Source of the DNA: Betaproteobacteria bacterium
Lineage (GTDB): Bacteria; Pseudomonadota; Gammaproteobacteria; Burkholderiales; Burkholderiaceae_D
NCBI GenBank assembly: GCA_015655165.1
Contig: JAATFN010000396.1
Location: 1-9,018 of the forward strand
Length of the DNA: 9,018 nt
Reading direction: 5' to 3'
Shown: positions 6,815-9,018 of the stretch, piece after piece
Numbering within the stretch: position 1 is the stretch's first letter
Layout: each line of letters opens with the position of its first letter
Program-made: the position numbers and the translations under genes
Notes under the pieces: generated by a model
The model's database searches: none
Told to the model about the DNA's origin: nothing
The model's input: only the letters and a program-made list of their open reading frames with translations

Positions 6815-7537
6815 ATGCAAAATTTACGCATTACTACCATCGTTTCAGCCTTATTACTGTCTGTTGGCATTGCCATTGGCGGTTGGTATGTCCATCAAGG
6901 ACTGCAAAATTTCAAGGTAGCAGATCGCTCTATTACTGTCAAAGGTCTCGCAGAACAGTCCGTCAAAAGCGATTATGTCATCTGGCGATTACAATTTCGA
7001 CGTGCTGGCAACGATTTGGGCAATGTGCGACAAGCGCTGGAACAAGACCGCAAGCATGTACTCGATTTCTTGCATCAACAAGGCTTTATCGATACTGAAC
7101 TCGATATTCAACCGCTATCAGTACAAGATCTGCTCGCCCGCGAATGGGGTAATGACAAAGTCCCCATGCGTTTTCATGGTCAAGGGTTAATCACTGTCAA
7201 ATCTGCCCGGGTAGATACTGTCGCTACAGCAACAAACAAAGTCGAACCACTGATTCAAGCCGGTGTTGCTTTATCCATTGGGGATGATGATGGCCCGCGC
7301 TACCAACTACGCGGCATTAAAGAAGTAAAAACAGCATTACTGGAAGCCGCAACGCATAATGCCATCGAACAAGCAGAAAAATTTGCTTCTGACGCCGGTA
7401 CCGGACTTGGCAAACTCAAACATGCCAATCAAGGTGTCATACGTTTACTTGACGACGATGGAGAAGATACCGAAACCGGCCGTACTATCAATAAACGTTT
7501 GCGTGTTGTCAGTACATTCGAATTTGCACTACGCTAG
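6815..7537 (+). CDS. SIMPL-domain (DUF541) membrane-anchored protein
   Basis: This 240-residue protein has an N-terminal hydrophobic helix (about 6-26) without a clear signal-peptidase site or lipobox, so it is probably anchored in the inner membrane with its body in the periplasm. The SIMPL/DUF541 domain fills about 35-238. It begins RSITVKGLAEQSVKSDYVIWRLQF, continues with LDFLHQQGF, and ends with the DAGTGLGKLKHANQG segment (around 194-208) and INKRLRVVSTFEF. This resembles COG2859-type members more than E. coli YggE. SIMPL proteins are linked to oxidative or envelope stress in some bacteria, but their biochemical role is not established. The start is fixed by AGGAG six bases upstream. The gene stands alone, converging on the ParB-like gene with 29 bp between stops and no obvious terminator hairpin in that gap. 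Confidence 0.92.
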   Translation: MQNLRITTIVSALLLSVGIAIGGWYVHQGLQNFKVADRSITVKGLAEQSVKSDYVIWRLQFRRAGNDLGNVRQALEQDRKHVLDFLHQQGFIDTELDIQPLSVQDLLAREWGNDKVPMRFHGQGLITVKSARVDTVATATNKVEPLIQAGVALSIGDDDGPRYQLRGIKEVKTALLEAATHNAIEQAEKFASDAGTGLGKLKHANQGVIRLLDDDGEDTETGRTINKRLRVVSTFEFALR

Positions 7538-7566
7538 ATTGCTATTATTGAAGCTGTCTTTTTGAT

Positions 7567-8382
7567 CTATGCAGCCTGTTCACCACGCGCCTCTTTCAAT
7601 GCAATGGTCAAATGCTGGACTTTCTTCTTTAGGTGATCGCGTTCTTCTGTTAATTCAGCAACGAGACGTGTTAGACGATGTAGTTCGATTTGCTCGGGTG
7701 TTGCATTGTCAGGTAACGGTACTATTTCAGGTTTCGGAGGTAGTCTGGCTTGACGCACTTCTCGTGCGGCTTGCCGCAATTCTTTTTGACCACCAGTCAC
7801 AGCCGCTACCTGCTTGTCGCTTGGCAATGATGCAACTTCAGCTGCGGCAGAAATGGAAATCATGCCGGATTTAACCGCATCGACTAATGCTGGCGCGGCA
7901 GTTTTCTGGATTTTTTCGATTTTACCCAACGTAGCACTACTTACCCGCGCAGCACGTGCTACCAATTCCCTATTCCATTGAGAATCTTCTTGCATCATTG
8001 ATGAAGGCACATCAGGGCTTGCAGAATCAACAGGTGTCTGTGCATGCGCATCAGCCTGACGTGCCGAAAGAATTTCCTTTTTGCGTAACGCCAGAACACC
8101 GCGCTGGAAATCCGAAACACTGCGTCGCCCGAGATGATTATCAATCATCCACAAGTGCACATCATCCATCGACTTGAATTTCGTATTCTGGATTGTATTA
8201 AACGGGATCTGATGTTTCTGGCAGATGCCATAACGATTATGACCATCAACCAGAATTTCCCCCCACAGTATCAATGGATCACGACAGCCATCAGCCAAAA
8301 TACTTTGCTCTAATGCCAAGTACTCATCTTTGGTGAGTGGATCGATATAGGCACGTAGATCTTCGTTAATAATGATGGACAT
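7567..8382 (-). CDS. Solitary ParB-like DNA-binding protein
   Basis: This 271-residue protein, numbered from ATG 8382, has a ParB/RepB/Spo0J architecture. A ParB N-terminal domain (about 12-85) has LEQSILADGCRDPLILWGEILVDGHNRYGIC, where DGHNRY replaces the GERRxR CTP-binding motif of true partition ParBs. DNHLGRRSVSDFQRG at 81-95 is typical of ParB-like regulators. A low-complexity linker (107-135) precedes a helix-turn-helix-like segment (138-160, RELVARAARVSSATLGKIEKI), then an alanine-rich helical part. A C-terminal heptad coiled coil (about 232-265, LTRLVAELTEERDHLKKKV) probably mediates dimerisation. No ParA gene or parS-like cluster is visible, so chromosome partition is unlikely. Such proteins are often called plasmid replication/partition-related in betaproteobacteria. 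A GTG at 8394 is an alternative start; neither start has a clear ribosome site. Confidence 0.85.
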   Translation of the reverse strand: MSIIINEDLRAYIDPLTKDEYLALEQSILADGCRDPLILWGEILVDGHNRYGICQKHQIPFNTIQNTKFKSMDDVHLWMIDNHLGRRSVSDFQRGVLALRKKEILSARQADAHAQTPVDSASPDVPSSMMQEDSQWNRELVARAARVSSATLGKIEKIQKTAAPALVDAVKSGMISISAAAEVASLPSDKQVAAVTGGQKELRQAAREVRQARLPPKPEIVPLPDNATPEQIELHRLTRLVAELTEERDHLKKKVQHLTIALKEARGEQAA

Positions 8383-8408
8383 AACTTTTAACACATAACA
8401 ATGACAAA

Positions 8409-8432
8409 GGCCGTAGTGTACGTACCACGACC
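8409..8432 (-). terminator. Hairpin after gst, possible terminator
   Basis: On the minus strand, nine bases GGTCGTGGT (8432-8424) pair fully with ACTACGGCC (8417-8409), with two G-U pairs and the six-base loop ACGTAC. An A-tract precedes it and TTTGTCATT follows, so the T tract is short. On the plus strand the two G-U pairs become A-C mismatches, although a T6 run follows there. This favours a terminator for the leftward gst, or a structure in the leader of the ParB-like gene, whose ATG is 26 bases further on. Confidence 0.5.
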
Positions 8433-8457
8433 ATTTTTTGCCATAGAATTGATTGTA

Positions 8458-8485
8458 ATAATATGAGGAATCAATGCGCTGACAA
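8458..8485 (-). promoter_or_regulatory. Candidate sigma70 promoter for the ParB-like gene
   Basis: On the minus strand, TTGTCA (8480-8485, five of six) and TATTAT (8458-8463, five of six) are separated by 16 bp. The -35 lies inside the last codons of gst. Transcription would start near 8451 and run through the hairpin at 8409-8432 before the ATG at 8382. Confidence 0.45.
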
Positions 8486-9018
8486 AGCCGCTTCTGCTGC
8501 GAGTGCTGCTTTTACTGAAGGACGGGCAGCAATACGTTCAACATACTTGGCAACAACAGGCCATTGATTTAAATCGACACCAAAAAACTTGGTCCAGCCC
8601 AACACGGCAAACAGATAAGCATCGGCGACAGTAAATTGCTGACCTAAGAGGAAGTCTTGTTTTTCCAGTGTGGTAGCAATGTAGTCAATACGGCGCAACA
8701 ATTTCTCTTTGAATATATTTTTCGCGATATCAGGAAGCGCTGGATTAAACATTGGACCCATCGTCCCGTGCAATTCACTGGTAATGTAATTCAAAGTCTC
8801 TTGCAAACGTGACCGCTCCCATGTACCGTTTACGGGTGCAAGTTTTGATTCTGGCTTCAAATCGGCGAGATACTGTATGATAGCCACACCCTCTGTCAAT
8901 ATCTGTCCGTTCTGTGCTTCTAACGCCGGCACATACCCTTTCACATTAATCGCCAGAAAGTCACCACCTTCAGATGTCTTTTTAGTCTTATTGTTGACTT
9001 TGACAAGTTCAAAGGGAA
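8471..9018 (-). CDS. gst: Beta-class glutathione S-transferase (5' partial)
   Basis: This cytoplasmic glutathione transferase runs off the right edge, and its frame is open to base 9018 (first visible residues PFELVKVNNKTKKTSEGG). Compared with E. coli GstA (about 201 residues), only about 25 N-terminal residues are missing, including the N-terminal catalytic Cys/Tyr region. Visible parts are the end of the thioredoxin-like domain, with GYVPAL (containing the cis-proline) and LTEGVAIIQYLADL (glutathione-binding Glu-Gly). The all-helical C-terminal domain follows, with NYITSELHGTMGPMF, LLGQQFTVADAYLFAVLGW (N-capping box and helix 6) and the tail ARPSVKAALAAEAAL. One oddity is that the usual NPKG before VPAL reads NVKG. 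The GTG at 8944 is an internal valine codon, not a start. Confidence 0.93.
   Translation of the reverse strand, partial: PFELVKVNNKTKKTSEGGDFLAINVKGYVPALEAQNGQILTEGVAIIQYLADLKPESKLAPVNGTWERSRLQETLNYITSELHGTMGPMFNPALPDIAKNIFKEKLLRRIDYIATTLEKQDFLLGQQFTVADAYLFAVLGWTKFFGVDLNQWPVVAKYVERIAARPSVKAALAAEAALSAH

Noticed and set aside
6631..7098. A 155-codon rightward frame crossing into the SIMPL-domain gene
   Set aside because: Its second half is an out-of-frame reading of the SIMPL gene, which has a strong ribosome site and clear homology. The first half is AT-rich spacer.
7538..7566. Possible bidirectional terminator between the SIMPL and ParB-like genes
   Set aside because: The 29-bp gap contains a TTTTT run but no stem of useful length before it.
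8842..8944. Start of the glutathione S-transferase at 8944
   Set aside because: The codon is GTG inside the conserved N-V-K-G-Y-V-P-A-L segment, and the frame continues with matching GST residues to the right edge.

Overview
The window (9018 bp) looks like ordinary chromosomal DNA from a moderate-GC betaproteobacterium. The order Burkholderiales is likely, and an Oxalobacteraceae-like genome is possible. This placement rests on protein flavour (a FixJ-type regulator with a Cache histidine kinase beside an MHS symporter, a beta-class GST, DUF808, YigZ) and is an inference. I see no rRNA, tRNA, CRISPR array, insertion sequence, integrase or phage gene.

Left part (1-3356): a transport and sensing locus. 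The 3' three-quarters of an MHS-family (major facilitator) symporter gene runs rightward off the left edge. It meets, tail to tail, a leftward two-component system: a membrane histidine kinase with a periplasmic single-Cache domain, overlapping by 4 bp a FixJ/NarL-type response regulator. An intrinsic terminator for the transporter is embedded in the last codons of the response regulator. The likely logic is that the kinase senses a small organic acid or similar nutrient, and the regulator controls the transporter.

Middle part (3357-6502): a 250-bp spacer with no convincing gene, then three leftward genes. These are a seven-helix-type membrane diguanylate cyclase with intact GGEEF and I-site, a YigZ/IMPACT-family protein, and a DUF808 (YedI-like) multi-pass membrane protein. 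A plausible sigma70 promoter precedes the cyclase. Inverted repeats sit in the leaders of yigZ and the DUF808 gene.

Right part (6503-9018): a 312-bp AT-rich divergent spacer carries a promoter and Shine-Dalgarno for a rightward SIMPL-domain (DUF541) membrane-anchored protein. That gene converges on a leftward solitary ParB-like protein with no ParA partner in view. Upstream of it lies a beta-class glutathione S-transferase that runs off the right edge. Between the last two genes are a promoter candidate and a hairpin that could be either the gst terminator or a leader element of the ParB-like gene.

Nothing here is clearly a new defence or mobile system. The most interesting items are the orphan ParB-like gene and its leader, the sensor/transporter pairing, and several hairpins whose G-U pairs make them stable on one strand only.
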